Shown here: piece after piece, positions 38,690 to 51,784 of the stretch
Numbering within the stretch: the stretch's first letter is position 1
Layout of the letters: every line of letters begins with the position of its first letter
Source of the DNA: Phorcus lineatus
Taxonomy: Eukaryota > Mollusca > Gastropoda > Trochida > Trochidae
Direction: 5' to 3'
NCBI GenBank assembly: GCA_921293015.1
Contig: OV121086.1
Span: 34,409,194-34,473,193, forward strand
DNA: 64,000 bases
Made by a program: the position numbers and the translations under genes
The notes under the pieces: model-generated
What the model was told of the DNA's origin: nothing
The model's input: the letters and a program-made list of their open reading frames with translations, nothing else
Databases searched by the model: none

Positions 38690-39900
38690 AAAAGAAAAAG
38701 ACCTAAACCTTCAAGAATTATCAGGGGCAAGTGACTGTGACACAAGCAGTTGTATTCTAAACACGCAGCACACGTGAAAAACCTACTACGTATGTAGAAA
38801 TCCGAAGACACAAAGTCCAATAGAAAAGACACAAACCTTCAAAAGTTATTATCAGGGGCAAGTGACTGTCACACAATGTATTCTAAACAAGCTGCACACA
38901 ATAATTCTTCATCATATGTGGAAATCCTAAGACACAAAGTCCAACAGAAAAGACACAAACCTTCAAAAGTTATTATCAGGGGCAAGTGACTGTCACACAA
39001 TGTATTCTAAACAAGCTGCACACAATAATTCTTCATCGTATGTGGAAATCCTAAGACACAAAGTCCAACAGAAAAGACACAAACCTTCAAAAGTTATTAT
39101 CAGGGGCAAGTGACTGTCACACAATGTATTCTAAACAAGCTGCACACAATAATTCTTCATCATATGTGGAAATCCTAAGACACAAAGTCCAACAGAAAAG
39201 ACACAAACCTTCAAAAGTTATTATCAGGGGCAAGTGACTGTCACACAATGTATTCTAAACAAGCTGCACACAACAATTCTTCATCGTATGTGGAAATCCT
39301 AAGACACAAAGTCCAACAGAAAAGACACAAACCTTCAAAAGTTATTATCAGGGGCAAGTGACTGTCACACAATGTATTCTAAACAAGCTGCACACAATAA
39401 TTCTTCATCGTATGTGGAAATCCTAAGACACAAAGTCCAACAGAAAAGACACAAACCTTCAAAAGTTATTATCAGGGGCAAGTGATTGTCACACAATGTA
39501 TTCTAAACAAGCTGGACACAATAATTCTTCATCGTATGTGGAAATCCTAAGACACAAAGTCCAACAGAAAAGACACAAACCTTCAAAAGTTATTATCAGG
39601 GGCAAGTGATTGTCACACAATGTATTCTAAACAAGCTGCACACAATAATTCTTCATCGTATGTGGAAATCCTAAGACACAAAGTCCAATAGAAAAGACAC
39701 AAACCTTCAAAAGTTATTATCAGGGGCAAGTGACTGTCACACAATGTATTCTAAACAAGCAGGAAACATAACAAATCTCCTTCATATATAGAATCCTAAG
39801 ACACCAAGTCCAACAGAATAAAAGACACAAACCTTCATGAGCTTGAGAATTGTCAGGAGCAAGTGACTGTGACACAACGAGTCCAATGTCTGGGAACATA
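38690..39900. repeat. 124-bp satellite-like array, eight good copies
   Basis: The word CAGGGGCAAGTGA lies at 38853, 38977, 39101, 39225, 39349, 39473, 39597 and 39721, exactly 124 bases apart. Copies differ by only a few bases. Diverged copies flank the array at 38722 (131 bp away) and 39854 (133 bp away, CAGGAGCAAGTGA). Each unit contains GTGACTGTCAC, a palindrome with a one-base centre. Copies 1-4 alternate CATCATATG and CATCGTATG and later copies have CATCGTATG, suggesting a 248-bp dimer step. Two adjacent copies (39473, 39597) share GTGATTGTCAC. No ORF of interest runs through it. Confidence 0.97.
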
Positions 39901-41277
39901 ACTATCAGACATGACTCAAACCTTCTTCATATAATATGAATTATTAGGAATCTCCTCAAGGTCATCCATTATCCTGTCAAGTCTGTCTATAGGATATCAT
40001 TGATTCTGAATATGTTACCATAGAAACTGATATCAAATTCCCTGTTAAGATGTCAGATTACACATCAACCGAAGAGCATGGCGATAGGGGAGATTCAATT
40101 TAAAGGATTATCTGAAATATACAATAAAAAGGAATGGAATTAAATCAGCATTGGAAATACGTCTCTTTTTCCTCTGAAAGCTGTGTAATGAACAACGCTG
40201 AATAACTCAGATCCGTTTGATACAAACCTAAATGACAAGTTTCCTATCCAGTAAATCTTGATTTTGAAATTGCAAAGACATCAAAATAGCACAGAACATA
40301 TGAACCAGCTGCTGAAGAAAAAACCTTAACCATCCAATTTTATGTACCAAACAACAAACCAACTTTTGCAAGAGAATGTCATCATCTATGTATTAATTAC
40401 TAATTTAATCAGTTTTCTAATTTTCATCAAAGCAGGCAAAAGATCAACCATTCTCATTATCTCAAAATAAGAGGCTGGTGACCATAAAGGAAAGATATAT
40501 AACATCTATCAGTATTCATAGTATTCCAAGTATGGGTGACCTTTTGTTCCGATCAGAGTTTAATATCCTTGCAGCCTGAGATCCAAATACAGCCCTTGAG
40601 TGTGATATATCAACGGAGTTATTGATTCCATCAAAGACAAAGCTCCCTAATCACCAAACCATTGCTATGATAACAAGCCTACAGAAGTGCCACTCCAGAA
40701 ATTGGTAGGAGAAGAAGACGGTGGTAGATCTGATGGCTGAACTGCATTGATCAGGACAGCGACATTGCATAGGGGTTACATTATCATGTTCAATTCAGTC
40801 AATACCTCTTCGGGAGTGTGGCCCAGAATTGTGAAATCGATGAGTCCATACGTGGGCTCAAGGCAGACCTCCGGTTGATGCACGGAGGAGGCAAACTCCT
40901 TAAAGGTCATTGGAGCAGCCTGGATATATTGGACCACAGTCAATGCTAAATCAACTCCAAATTGACTTACAGGCCACAGTTCAGATCTGTGAGAGAAATC
41001 GAAGATTTTACAATGCTGGCTTCTTCAGCATAATATATTCTGGCGTCTCGGAGGATTCTAATCATGGGAACAACTTAGTCCTCTTCGTGCCAGATCAAAG
41101 AGACCAGGAAACCGTCAGAGATGGTCATGAAGGTCAAGCATGGCCACTTCATCACAGAGAGACTTTCTTAAAGTAGTTAGTATTATAACTTTAATAGACT
41201 TTTCAAATGCTATAACCTCCTTTTTTACTTGAAATAGCATATAACCTAATGACTAGTAGATTAAACGTCTCAACTGA

Positions 41278-41412
41278 TTGGTCAAACAAGCAGTGTTTTC
41301 TTTGAGGGGTCATTGGAAATTTGACCATCTTTTTTACTTTTTGGACCTTAGATACCTAACTACTGTAGAACCCCTTCATCTTAACACCTAGGAACAACAC
41401 TCAACAAGGTCA
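41278..41412. mobile_element. Relative of the 6.3-kb foldback element
   Basis: The right end, CACCTAGGAACAACACTCAA, matches the right end of the element at 6287-6472. Inside, GAGGGGTCATTGGAAA and AGAACCCCTTCATCTTA correspond to GAGGGTCATGGAGAAA and TGACCCCTTTGATTATC of that element. The left end (CAGTGTTTTCTTTGAGG) is decayed. It has no coding capacity. Confidence 0.4.
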
Positions 41413-44344
41413 AGAAATCCAATATTCACTGTCTCCGAAACGGTCTTCAGGTTCAAGTTAACTAAATGCAACAATGTCAGCATTTGCTTCTACACCTCAC
41501 CTCAATGGAATCTAGCTTAATATGAAAAAAGAAATGGATGCACTGAACTCTCCATAAGATCCAAGAAATCAGCTGTTATTCTTTTAGCAAAACTGCATTT
41601 TACAAAGACTATACTAACCAGTACACATGTAAACCCATTTCAAATCTCTCTCTTAAATCCGAGATAAGAGTCCATATTTTATGAGTCCGTTGACTTCCAC
41701 ACAGCAGATTGAATATTGCACCAAAGATTTTCATGCAACAACAAATGTCAAATTAATATACCTGTTGTCAATAGCGTCTATTTTAGGGATCAGGCGGTCA
41801 AGCGTGTATCTAACACAACTGCCAATAGCATTGATCGTGTGAGCACAATCTGTTACAAACTGCAACAGTCAACATGTGTCACAAAATTGCTTATTCACAC
41901 CGTGACAAATCAACATCCATAGTGGTGTAAAATACTTTTCCAATGACATTTTCTTTTCAGCCAGATCAGGTACTCATTTTAAAAATTATTTTTCCGATCA
42001 GAGATACTTAAAATTGAAATCGCATTCACTTCTATTTCAGGTATTATATTCCAAATTTATTCTTATTCTAATTTTATTTGTCACAAATAATGATACACAT
42101 CTACATGTCTGAGCCTTTCTAATTTTAATATTTTCGATTTACAATCAGTGGCGGATCAATGGGGATCAATAAAACTATTTTTAAAATCAACTCTTTTGAA
42201 CAGAAATTAAGATATATACCTTATACATATACAGAATATTCACCAAAAAAAGTAAAAATATCCTCCATAGAGTGAATACCAATCAAGTATATTCAAATCA
42301 AGGCCAATTTCCCCATCACCCCATTAACCCTCCTGATGCTAACAGACCAAAGCTTAACCTGATTTGATTGTCGAAAAATCCTACCTGAATTATTCACACG
42401 CAGAGCACAAGATTTCCATTGATTTGTCCGTTGAGAGCATTAATAAGTAAACGGAGAGTATATTTTCGTTGTAGTCTCTGAGGTCAACCTTGAGATTTCA
42501 ACATGATGCACTCGAGCCAATAGTGTCGGTGGGGGAGGATATGAATCATACTTTACTGAATTGACGTAGACATATGTCGATATCATCTCTCTGCTCTTTA
42601 TTTTAAGACATAAGGGGTTCGTTTTAGGAAGCACCAGTTGGAATGTGATCATACAATAGCATTATCATATTCAGTTACATGAAACCGTCTGTGGATGACT
42701 CAAGTCTTGACTCAAAGTATGTCGCATGAGAATTAACCTTCGATGCGCAATGGATATCTAGGACTAAAATTATACCTGAAATAGACATTTAATATAGAAC
42801 TTTGAAATAAGGAAACTAACATTCAACACTGTTAAAATTTAAAACTTAAACATCTTACATAGATCAAGTCTTATTTCTATTTTTTAAATTTTTTATTTCT
42901 TCTTTATTTAGAAACAATTATAGTTCACTGAGTGTTTTTTGACAGTCTCCCAGCCAGTAAGCATGTTACTGATAAGCAGGCATGTTCTATGAATAAATAC
43001 ATCTTAAAGGCTCTGAAGTATATTCTTAGTGAAAATAAGTGATCACACGAAAAAAAGAAAAAATGTCAAAATTGCAAAACAATAATTTTTAATTGATAAG
43101 AAGGGTTCTTTAACAAATAAATCAGCTTTGGGTAAGCTACCTCAAGTTGTACAATGAAAAGGTTTTCACACTAAAATTGCCGCATTTTGGTTTTACATGA
43201 TATTTTCGCCTTATTCTACAATTATGGATACTAAGGTAGAGTAATGAGATGTTTCAATAATGGTGAATTATTAAGAAATAAGATATTTAAAAAATTTTGA
43301 TAAAGGGCATTTAATCTTCAGTCAAAACTTCTCACATCAAACACTTATTCCACTTGTGAATTTTTCTCCTCGCTTCCAATAACATTGAATAAATTAAATG
43401 AAAGTGACAGGTTTATATAATATTTAAAAATGAATATTACCATTTCTATTTACAAGAATTTTGTACATAAATAAACCATTTTCTATTTAATAACTGTAAA
43501 TAGATAATAAATAGATCGTTTTTGGATTGATTTCTTAGCATTTAATTTATATAAACATATAATTATACATAAAAAGTTACCTTGAATAATATCTATTACA
43601 TTACATTTTCTCAATGGCCTTCAGCAATTCATTATTGAATCTCAAAATAGACGACAGCTAATACTTTGTTATTATCGTTGCTATAAATACAAAGTTGCAC
43701 ATGACATCTACTTGTATAGACGCGGGCAATGACAACTTACAGCCTCTTCAAGGACTAAAATAGACGCACAATAAACAATTTATTCTCAAAATAGAAAACA
43801 AACTAGTGTTCTTTTCAAAAAACGAATGACTAGTTTCTTTAACTTTTCTTTAACTACAAAAAGTTATTGGTTTTCCTATTCAGTAAATGCTAACCACTTA
43901 TTTAGTTTTGTTTGTCAAGCCATTTTCCTGTTAAACAGATCTTGAATAAACCGACTTCCAAATAAGGAAACATTGTGTAACATGTACGTAAGCTTTATTG
44001 CATCTGAAAGGTTCTATGGTGATGAGCTCTCTGATGAGCTTCCAATAGACAATGGCTGAACAGACCGTTGCGTATACCGGTCTGTATGTCCCTTGTGTGC
44101 TCGCGACAATCCCTTATTAAACATACAATCAATAACCTCTCACTTTTCATTATATTTGTATAGAAAAACAAGCAAACACTGGATATGCAACTCGTTGCAA
44201 TGGCCATCATTCAGCCATTTATCTGCTGAATCTAGAATAAAAATTTCCTGTAAGACAGCCACACAAAATGTTTGCACAGTTTTAAAAGACCGATGGAAAC
44301 TGATAAAAGATAAAAGTAATCAGTCATGCACAGATAACAACGCA

Positions 44345-45070
44345 TTAGTCATGATTTAGTCCTAGTTAGGAATTCTAGGATTCTGTTTGGGATGGTTATC
44401 AAGAATTTAGGCAGTTAAAGGGTTAAATAGAAAATAAAAGCCAAATAAGATGTGTACAAATCAAAACTCGTACACAAATTGTGGCAAAATCCATGATTAA
44501 GTCCTCATCTGGAATACTAGAATACTGTAATTCAGCTGTTAGATTGGTCTACATGAATAATTTGGCAGGTAATGAGTAAAATACAAAACAGTAGCCAATG
44601 TAAGATTTGTAAGAATAAAACTTCAGATTGTATAGCTATAGTCATGATTTATTCCTGTTGAATCAGTACTACTTAGATTCTGTAATTCAGCTGTTCGGAC
44701 TCGTCGTCATGAATATTTCAGCAGGTAAGGGTTAATTTAAATCAATAGCCCTTATAACATATAAACACAAAAAACCTTCTCAAATACATTGACTGTTTGG
44801 CAATTAGCTATGATATTATTTTTTGCTAAATCAGGAATATTAGTATGCTTGTAATTAAAAATGTTGATATAGATATTTAAGCAAGCAAACAATTTTTCAA
44901 AAATCAATATTCCTTGTTATTTTCTGATAAAAGAAACTCAAAGATTTTATTTAAAGCGAATTAAGTTAAAACTGCCATTAGATCTGGAATATTATAATTT
45001 CTGTAACTGAACCACTGAAGATATTCAGAATACATATTTCAGGAACTATTATAGGGTTCAAATCAAAAAA
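44345..45070. repeat. Diverged tandem repeat, about 140-165 bp, four or five copies
   Basis: The anchor CATGATTTAGTCCT and variants lie at about 44350, 44492 and 44643, with weaker copies near 44809 and 44980. Shared blocks include GAATACTAGAATACTGTAAT, CAGCTGTT, CATGAATATTTCAGCAGGTA and a GGGTTAAAT junction. Divergence is substantial. Confidence 0.7.
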
Positions 45071-46463
45071 TAAATTTACGGTAATTTGACAAAAATTAAG
45101 TTAAAATATACTTAAATCAAAAGGAAGGAGGATTTATAACTTTGTGAAGACAGTTAATGTGGAAGTGATGACGAAAACGAAATGAGGCAATAATTAGATG
45201 CTGAGTGTTTTTCCAGTGGGAATTCATTTCTTATTCAAGGAAATCTCTCACATATGCTCTGTTTGCCATCAACACTCTGAAGAATAAATTTATCAAATCA
45301 AGCTGGCTGACATTCCAAGATGGGCTAACAAGGACATGTGCAAGTGTTTCTTCTAAAAATTAATTATTATCGGCTAAAAAAAGAGAACTGCTCTCACTGA
45401 ACTGAGAAAATTGTGTATTATAGCACTCTGCTGGTGTGTTATAACGAAGCTAGGCTAAATTACGGATCATAAACACAAATATGATTGGCTTTTTTACTAT
45501 CCCAGCCTATTAAATATTATGTAGGGATTCAAAGGTAATAATATCTTCCTGGTTGATTTCAAGCATGGTATGTAGACAATGTATCATTATTTACTATTTC
45601 TACGACATACTACTAAGAATTCTGGGTTTCTAAGATATCCCCTTGGAAAAATAAGTCAAAGTAGATCATATTTTACAGCGAGACCTTTTTTTTTCAAATT
45701 TCGTTTATCAAATTTTGCCATGTAATCATGTTAACTAGACTGAATGGAATTTTCATTTGGTGTCTTATAAACATTTGTTAATGAATATTTTCGAAAATTC
45801 AGAGGGAATTCATATATAGATAGATAATGTTTGTTACAAGAACATAAAACTTATAGGAAATATATGCCTATTTAAAAAAAAAATATATCAATACATCAAA
45901 AATAATTATATGACAAGAAGTTTAAAACCATTATCATAGAAATATCAACATCATATAAGAGGAAAAAAGTCTAGAATTAAAAACACATAACAAAAGTTCT
46001 TATCCAAAACTGCTAATTAACATATTAACATATAATTAGCAAGGAGAAAGTGGAAGCCTGGCTTCTTCAGCGTACGGTGTTACACCTCAAGCAGAGGTCA
46101 AGGTCACAGAGCCGGCATCCCTTATCAACTACCAACGTGTGTACACGAGAAAACCTGCTGTCTGAACACAGATGATGAAAGCATGAGATACTGGGGCTGG
46201 TCGAGGGAGAGAAAGCAGAGAGGAGGAGGAGACTGCAAGACAAGTCTCTCTCCCTCTCCCGACCTCCCACCCACACGATCTCTCCCTCTACATGTCCGTA
46301 TTGAACCAAATGCCTGCAACTATACAATTCTCACATTACCGATGCTAGAACTTGGATCTGAGCTGCAAGTCCATAACAGCGTGTGCAGAGACAGATAAAT
46401 TCCAGAGATGAGTGATATCTCGACTGCACAGCTGCATAAATGAATAACGTATGTCCAACTCAC

Positions 46464-47000
46464 CTTATTAAATGTGTAACCTGTTCCGGCAGCGGGTCTT
46501 AAGTATGAAGGCCCTGGTAATTTTCATCCAACACAACAAGTAATGAAACACAGTAGTATCTATCACCTATCCTGGGGTGAGTCTCTCTTGGCGTAGAGGA
46601 AGACAGATAATTCCCCTGGAGTTACCTGCACAAACCACTGATACCATCCCCTAGCATGTGTCTGTTCATACTTGCGGACACAACCGACGTCCGTGCGTCT
46701 GTCTGCAGAAAGGCGCGGTGACGGCGGCAGCGACAGCGGCAGCAGCTACACCAGAGAGGAAGATGGCAGCAGCAGTACTAGCAATAGCAGCAGCAGAGTT
46801 AACTAGCTGCCTGCCCAAGCCAGCGGAGAGAGCCGAGCAAGGGAGCCAAGCCGAGACGAATCGAGTGAGGGGAAGAGTCTTCCTGGCTGAAGCTGCCTCG
46901 CAGACTAACTACACTGCTAGCCTCCCTTCCTTCACAGTGGCCAGGGATGGATGGCAGGCAGGCAGGCAGGCTGGTTAGAAGAGACCGGCCTTGGTGTGGA
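46464..47000 (-). other. Candidate untranslated first exon of the PMCA gene
   Basis: At 46464/46463 the minus strand reads AATAAG|GTGAGT, a complete match to the consensus donor. No coding frame needs it, so it suits an untranslated exon. The exon at 10420 begins with a 3' splice site and 29 bases of UTR, so an upstream untranslated exon must exist somewhere to the right. This is the best place I see, because the donor lies just downstream of the CpG-dense block. A second usable donor, GTGCAG|GTAACT, lies at about 46632. The right boundary (transcription start) is a guess near 47.0 kb. If correct, intron 1 is about 36 kb. Large untranslated first introns are known in PMCA genes. No transcript evidence is available here. 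Confidence 0.4.
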
Positions 47001-47075
47001 CAGATCAATGCAATACAGTCAATCCATATATCCAACGGTGACCGTCTCTCTCTCTCTCTCTCTCTCTCTCGATCT
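46660..47075 (-). promoter_or_regulatory. CpG-dense block with (TC)13 tract, candidate promoter
   Basis: About 17 CpG dinucleotides fall within roughly 46670-46870, far denser than the surrounding AT-rich DNA. The block contains CGG/CAG-rich runs and GAAGATGGCAGC at about 46760, which resembles a YY1 site. On its right is a TATA-like ATATATGG (minus strand, about 47032-47025), then the (TC)13 tract at 47045-47070, which reads (GA)n on the minus strand. GA tracts and YY1-like sites are common in animal promoters. The arrangement suits transcription to the left, into the donor at 46464. A 106-codon ORF on the plus strand (46658-46978) is mostly alanine and charged residues encoded by the CAG/GCG repeats, and I regard it as chance. 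Confidence 0.4.
47045..47070. repeat. (TC)13 microsatellite
   Basis: Thirteen uninterrupted TC dinucleotides, reading (GA)n on the minus strand, at the upstream edge of the candidate promoter block. Confidence 0.97.
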
Positions 47076-48214
47076 CACACAGTGTTGCTAACAAGCTGCC
47101 TGGTCTTCTTACTTCACACACAGTGAATAGAGGGTTACTTCTTACTGTACACACTTCACTGTTTACTGCACTTACACAACACTTCCTGTAATTACACAAT
47201 CCTCGTCAATGCTTTGCGTTTATCCAAGTATTTGTTATGACCTTTCACCCACAGCTTATCCAAGCAATCAGTTGAGATTCCTTCAGATTTCCAGCCCTCA
47301 ACAACAAAAACGATAAAATGTCCGGACACACTTATCCTGCCTCTCTTGAATGCACTTGTCACTGTGGGAACTGGAGCGTCACAGTAATGCCTACAGGTAG
47401 TGTCAATATTAGTCCATAAACACGGGCACTGTCTGTTGGGTCAGAAGTAACTGCAAAAATGCTATCCCAGCACGTGCTTCCCCCTGTAACTGGCCTGCCC
47501 CAAATACTATCCCCTGTATTTGTTCAACTAGTCGAAGAGACTGACATCTAGCCTTTAATATGGGCTCCTGTCAAAATTCTAATTCAGGGCAATAAAGCCT
47601 TTATGCAGATCAATCAAGCTTCTTTTCAAGACATTCTTGTTGAAAGGTAGTTCTGATGTAAAATCACTTCTGAGATCCACAATCTAGCCTTAGTACAGAT
47701 CTCCTGTTAAGACTCTATTTAGTTTACCAATCAAGCCTGTAAGCAGTTTCCCATCCAGTCTATCCATGTCTCTTCTCTAAAGTCATTATCTAGCCTGTCT
47801 GCTAGGCTTCCTGCTCATATCTAACCAGATAACATGTGCTTGCAAAAAGGAATCCCATCCCTGCCCAATCATCCCGAAAGACTGTACAGTATTTCAAGTC
47901 TATATCTAGCCAGACAACAGGTGCTTGCAACAAGGCCAACTAACAGAGAGTGGGAAAGGAGCTGGTCTAGCAAATGTAATGTCCACAAGACCTCAGTTTC
48001 TATGCAACCTGTCAACTCCATCTGACTGATCTTAGAAACTTGTGCATTTCTAGTTTAGCTTGTTATTCTGTATGGCCAGGTCAAAGAGACAAGCTTAGAA
48101 ATAAGCTAGTCTAGCAGCCTTGTGCAGCTTCACTGCATCCTGATCTCCCTACGCAAAGTCGTCAATGACATCTGTCCACTTTGTCTACAGGTACTGCTTA
48201 CTCACACAAACAAT

Positions 48215-48730
48215 TCCACTGGGAGAGAAACATGCCTGTCATCCCATGGAACAGATACAATCTGGTCTTCCATTGGAAGAGACAATCTAGTCTTCCACAA
48301 TAGAGAGATAGGCTAGTCTTCCCCTGGCAGAGAGAAAGACTAGTTTTTACTTAGGAGCGAGGGGATAGTTTTAACCTTGGTAAGAGACATGCTAGTCTTC
48401 AACTAGGAGAGAGATAAGCTTGTTCTCCATTGGGAGTCACAGGAAAAAGTCATCCACTGGGAGAGACAAACATTACCCTGCCACTAGGCGAGAGTCAAGT
48501 AAATTTTCTACTGTAGGCTGAGGGAATAAGTGAGTTGGGGTTTAACATGTTATCAACAAAATTTCAGTTATAAAACATGTGGATGAAAATCATCCTAAAG
48601 ATTGTGGACAGATCAGAGAGAAAAGGGATCGAAAGGATGAGGGAAAAGAATGCCTAGGGAGAGACAAGATAGTCTTCCATTATGTGTCTTCTCCTGGGAG
48701 AGAGACATGCTAGATTCCTCTAGTAGACCC
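48215..48730. repeat. Degenerate minisatellite, units of about 30-36 bp
   Basis: Variants of GAGACAATCTAGTCTTCCAC plus TGGGA recur about eight times between 48215 and 48515 and twice more near 48660-48715. Typical pairs are GAGAGATAGGCTAGTCTTCC and GAGACATGCTAGTCTTCAAC. Between the two blocks, GAGTTGGGGTTTAAC (about 48532) resembles the dispersed sequence at 5950. Confidence 0.7.
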
Positions 48731-51694
48731 ACAAGGCAGCTTACGAGTATAAACCACATACCAGCTATATGTCCTAAAGTAAGTTACAGTCATGCATGAC
48801 ATATTAAAAAATTTGGGGCACCTCTGTGATATTAAGCCTATGAATGTTAACAAGCAAATCTTTTGTACTAAAAAGTACTATTAATCAATAATTTAGGTTT
48901 ATTGTCATATACATATGACTAGAATATATGCCTACATATATTCCAGAAATGGCCTGTGTCATTAAAATAACATTTATGTAACTAATACACAATGCTGATA
49001 CACATGATTTTTTTAATCAAGAGACAGATTAGAACATTTAATGAAAGACACACTTAATATAAAAACAAGACATTTAAAACTGATTTATTCAGACCAAAAG
49101 CTCATAAAAAAGACACAACAAAAACAACAAACCTTTAACAATACCTACTTTTTTTGCTTGAGGGAATATCTTAGGCAACCTATAACATTGCACAAGAATG
49201 CCAGCCAGGTATGTGAGATACTATATGCCAGCTCAAAGTAGGACATTGATAAAAACAGCGCTATACGCCTGCTCCAGTTGACCAAACACTTCCACAAAAC
49301 CAATGAACAGAGCAGCAACTTCAACACATATTTATACATGCTTATTTGAATTCATATTGAAGTTTAGCATTCTTTTGTGTTATTATTCAACATAATGGTG
49401 TTATTCTATTGGGTACAGAGAAGTTGAAGGGGGTGTAATGCTTGAGTGGTTTCTGTTGAAAACAAGAGGTCATATGTAGTCTCCCTGTAGAAGTCCACTA
49501 TAACATGCTGTTGAAGTCTTATTCTTAGTTTATTATTAGAAGGTCTATAGTGAAAGCTGGACAATACAATAAGTCTTTCTTGACCTCTATTGAAAATTGT
49601 CAGTGAAAATGATCCCTGTTCATAAAGTCAGAAATGATTGATGTTGAGGTTTATAGGGTTAAAATGTTATACTTAACCCTAGGCAAAATGAGTTTGAAAA
49701 AAACATGATGGTTTGAATAGTATTTAGATGAAATCAATGCATTTTTGGTGGGTATTCACTGCAGTATTTGTTTGATAATGCAAAAGTTGCATGTGTGCAA
49801 TTCTATGTTTTAAACAATTCATAAAAGAAAAAAACACCAAAAACAACACTTAGAATATTATAATTGAATTCACTTTAACACTGCAGTTTGCAGATATAAT
49901 CAAAATAAGCACCTGCATATAATTGGCCAAATTATCACATGTTTTTTCATAAGTCTTCACAAAACAAAAACCTCTCATCAAAATATAAGAGAATCTTTAT
50001 GGAAATCAGAACTCCCGCCTGGCACATTATTAAGAAAAGCATTCATCATATTACAGTGGTTAACCTCCTCCTTGCAGCAGTCAACATAAGTTGCCAAGGA
50101 ACATAAATGTATTATCAAAGGAGCAAGATGAGGTAGAGGGTTATGAACAGTATGATACATGAGGAGAGCGAGGAGGAGGGACAGTCAGCCTATGGTTGAC
50201 CTTGTTTAGAGATATAGGGGATAATGAGAGAGGAATGCCAGTTATTCTCTGTCCAGTACATATATCTACGCACATCCCAGCATGCCAGGTGATGAAAGAT
50301 GATATCTTGGAAACAGGGCAGTGGGTAGACAGGAATCTGTTGCATTCACATGTGCATTGGTAGGAAAAATTGGAGAGGGGAGTAGATTTCAGGTAAAATG
50401 AAGGGGAGAGGATATAAGGAGATGATATCAGTTCATAAGTTTGAGAGGGGATTCAAAATCGACTAAGTTTGAGCTTTTGGAAAATGAGGAGAAATTATTG
50501 GCAAAATGAGGATAGGTGAGATGTTCAAGAAGATTTATTGTTCAAACTTGTAATATATGACTTCAAGTAAAATTAGATAAGCTGGCAAGTTAATGCCTGT
50601 TCTTAAAATCTATGTTCAAGCAATTTCAATGCAATTAGATGAATATGTAAAACTATCCAAAATCTTGCTATACTCCTCCCAGCAATTTTGGAAGGGAGGT
50701 TGTCAATAACCATACTGCCTACAGATAACCAGGAAGGAGGAAGGGTGCGAGGAAGATATACAGTGATAATGTCAAGGTTTCTTTCCATGCCAAATGTACA
50801 ATGGGGAGTTCTGGCCAGATAAGACCCATGACATTTATAGCAATAGACTTACTGCTTTTCTCCTATTATATATTCATCTTGTAGACAACAAACAAATCAA
50901 ATGTTGAAACATACCAAGGATATTAGGTTTAGAATTACGATTATCAGATTTGACATTTTCATAAAAAATACCTAATTCTTTACAGGATAAGATAAAGGAG
51001 AAGGATTACTTGAAGACAGTAAGATGGTCCACACTTGCATCTGCTTCTCATTATCTCTTCATGCAGCCAAAATAAGATCCAGGTGATAGAGGGGAGATAA
51101 CTCTGATTCACTTAACCCCCTTTCCGGTTTACCAATTCTATAAGGGCATGATAGAGACCAGTCACATTCATAAACCAGCTTAACCATGTTACTTTAACTA
51201 AACATCTCATATCAGCAAACTTTTCTTTCTTCATTAGTCTTATTAAATAGTAGTTTGAATTGAGATATATAATATTGACAAAAATAAGTGTCTTTACTTT
51301 GAAAAATATATAAAATAATCAGCAAATGATAAATAAAATAACAAATAATAAAGCAACTAAATCAGTATCCAACCAATGCTTTGAGAAACGGCCAGAAGGT
51401 TTAAATCATCATCTATCCAATATGACAGAATACCTGACCTATTGCGAGATTAATTTTATAGACTGCCCACTGTTTCCTGAACCTAACACTGACCTCTTAC
51501 TTCCCTGTCAGACTGACTCATCCCTATATTCCTCCAAAATTGTGAAATATACATTATCACACATATGGTTAATCATAAGTGATGTCATATTTTTAATATG
51601 AGTACATGTGCACATATCACTTTTGCTTCACAACAATTGTTTCATCACGAGGTAACCTATTTTGTCATCTGTGACATCATAAAACCTTCATTCG

Positions 51695-51702
51695 TGACGT
51701 CA
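51695..51702. promoter_or_regulatory. Full cAMP-response-element palindrome
   Basis: TGACGTCA, with GTGACATCAT 17-24 bases to its left. Another TGACGTCA lies at 32494. An 8-base site is expected by chance about once in 65 kb, so two copies are weak evidence of function. Confidence 0.2.
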
Positions 51703-51784
51703 CTGTAGCAGGCCGTCGCAAGGGAAGCGTTCACTGAATATTAAATGTGTTTTAGATTGATAGAATCAGTATTAACAAAATTAT

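Larger units (their letters stand above)
10421..46463. other. Presumed PMCA intron 1; no convincing exon
   Basis: About 36 kb between the first coding exon and the candidate untranslated exon. Frames here are short and not protein-like, apart from low-confidence items listed separately. The longest, at 14668-15069 (133 codons), begins at TTG and shows no known motif. Its notable content is repeats, each given its own entry. Stretches not listed (for example 11.5-14.4, 21-25.4, 26-28.2, 31.1-33.8, 35-37.5, 41.5-44.3 and 45.1-46 kb) show me only AT-rich sequence. Confidence 0.5.

Noticed and set aside
38690-39900. CRISPR-like array
   Set aside because: The whole 124-bp unit is repeated with no variable spacers, and the genome is eukaryotic.
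46658-46978. 106-codon Ala/Glu-rich ORF on the plus strand
   Set aside because: GC-rich, CAG/GCG-repeat DNA of a likely promoter is open in several frames on both strands; the peptide is low complexity.
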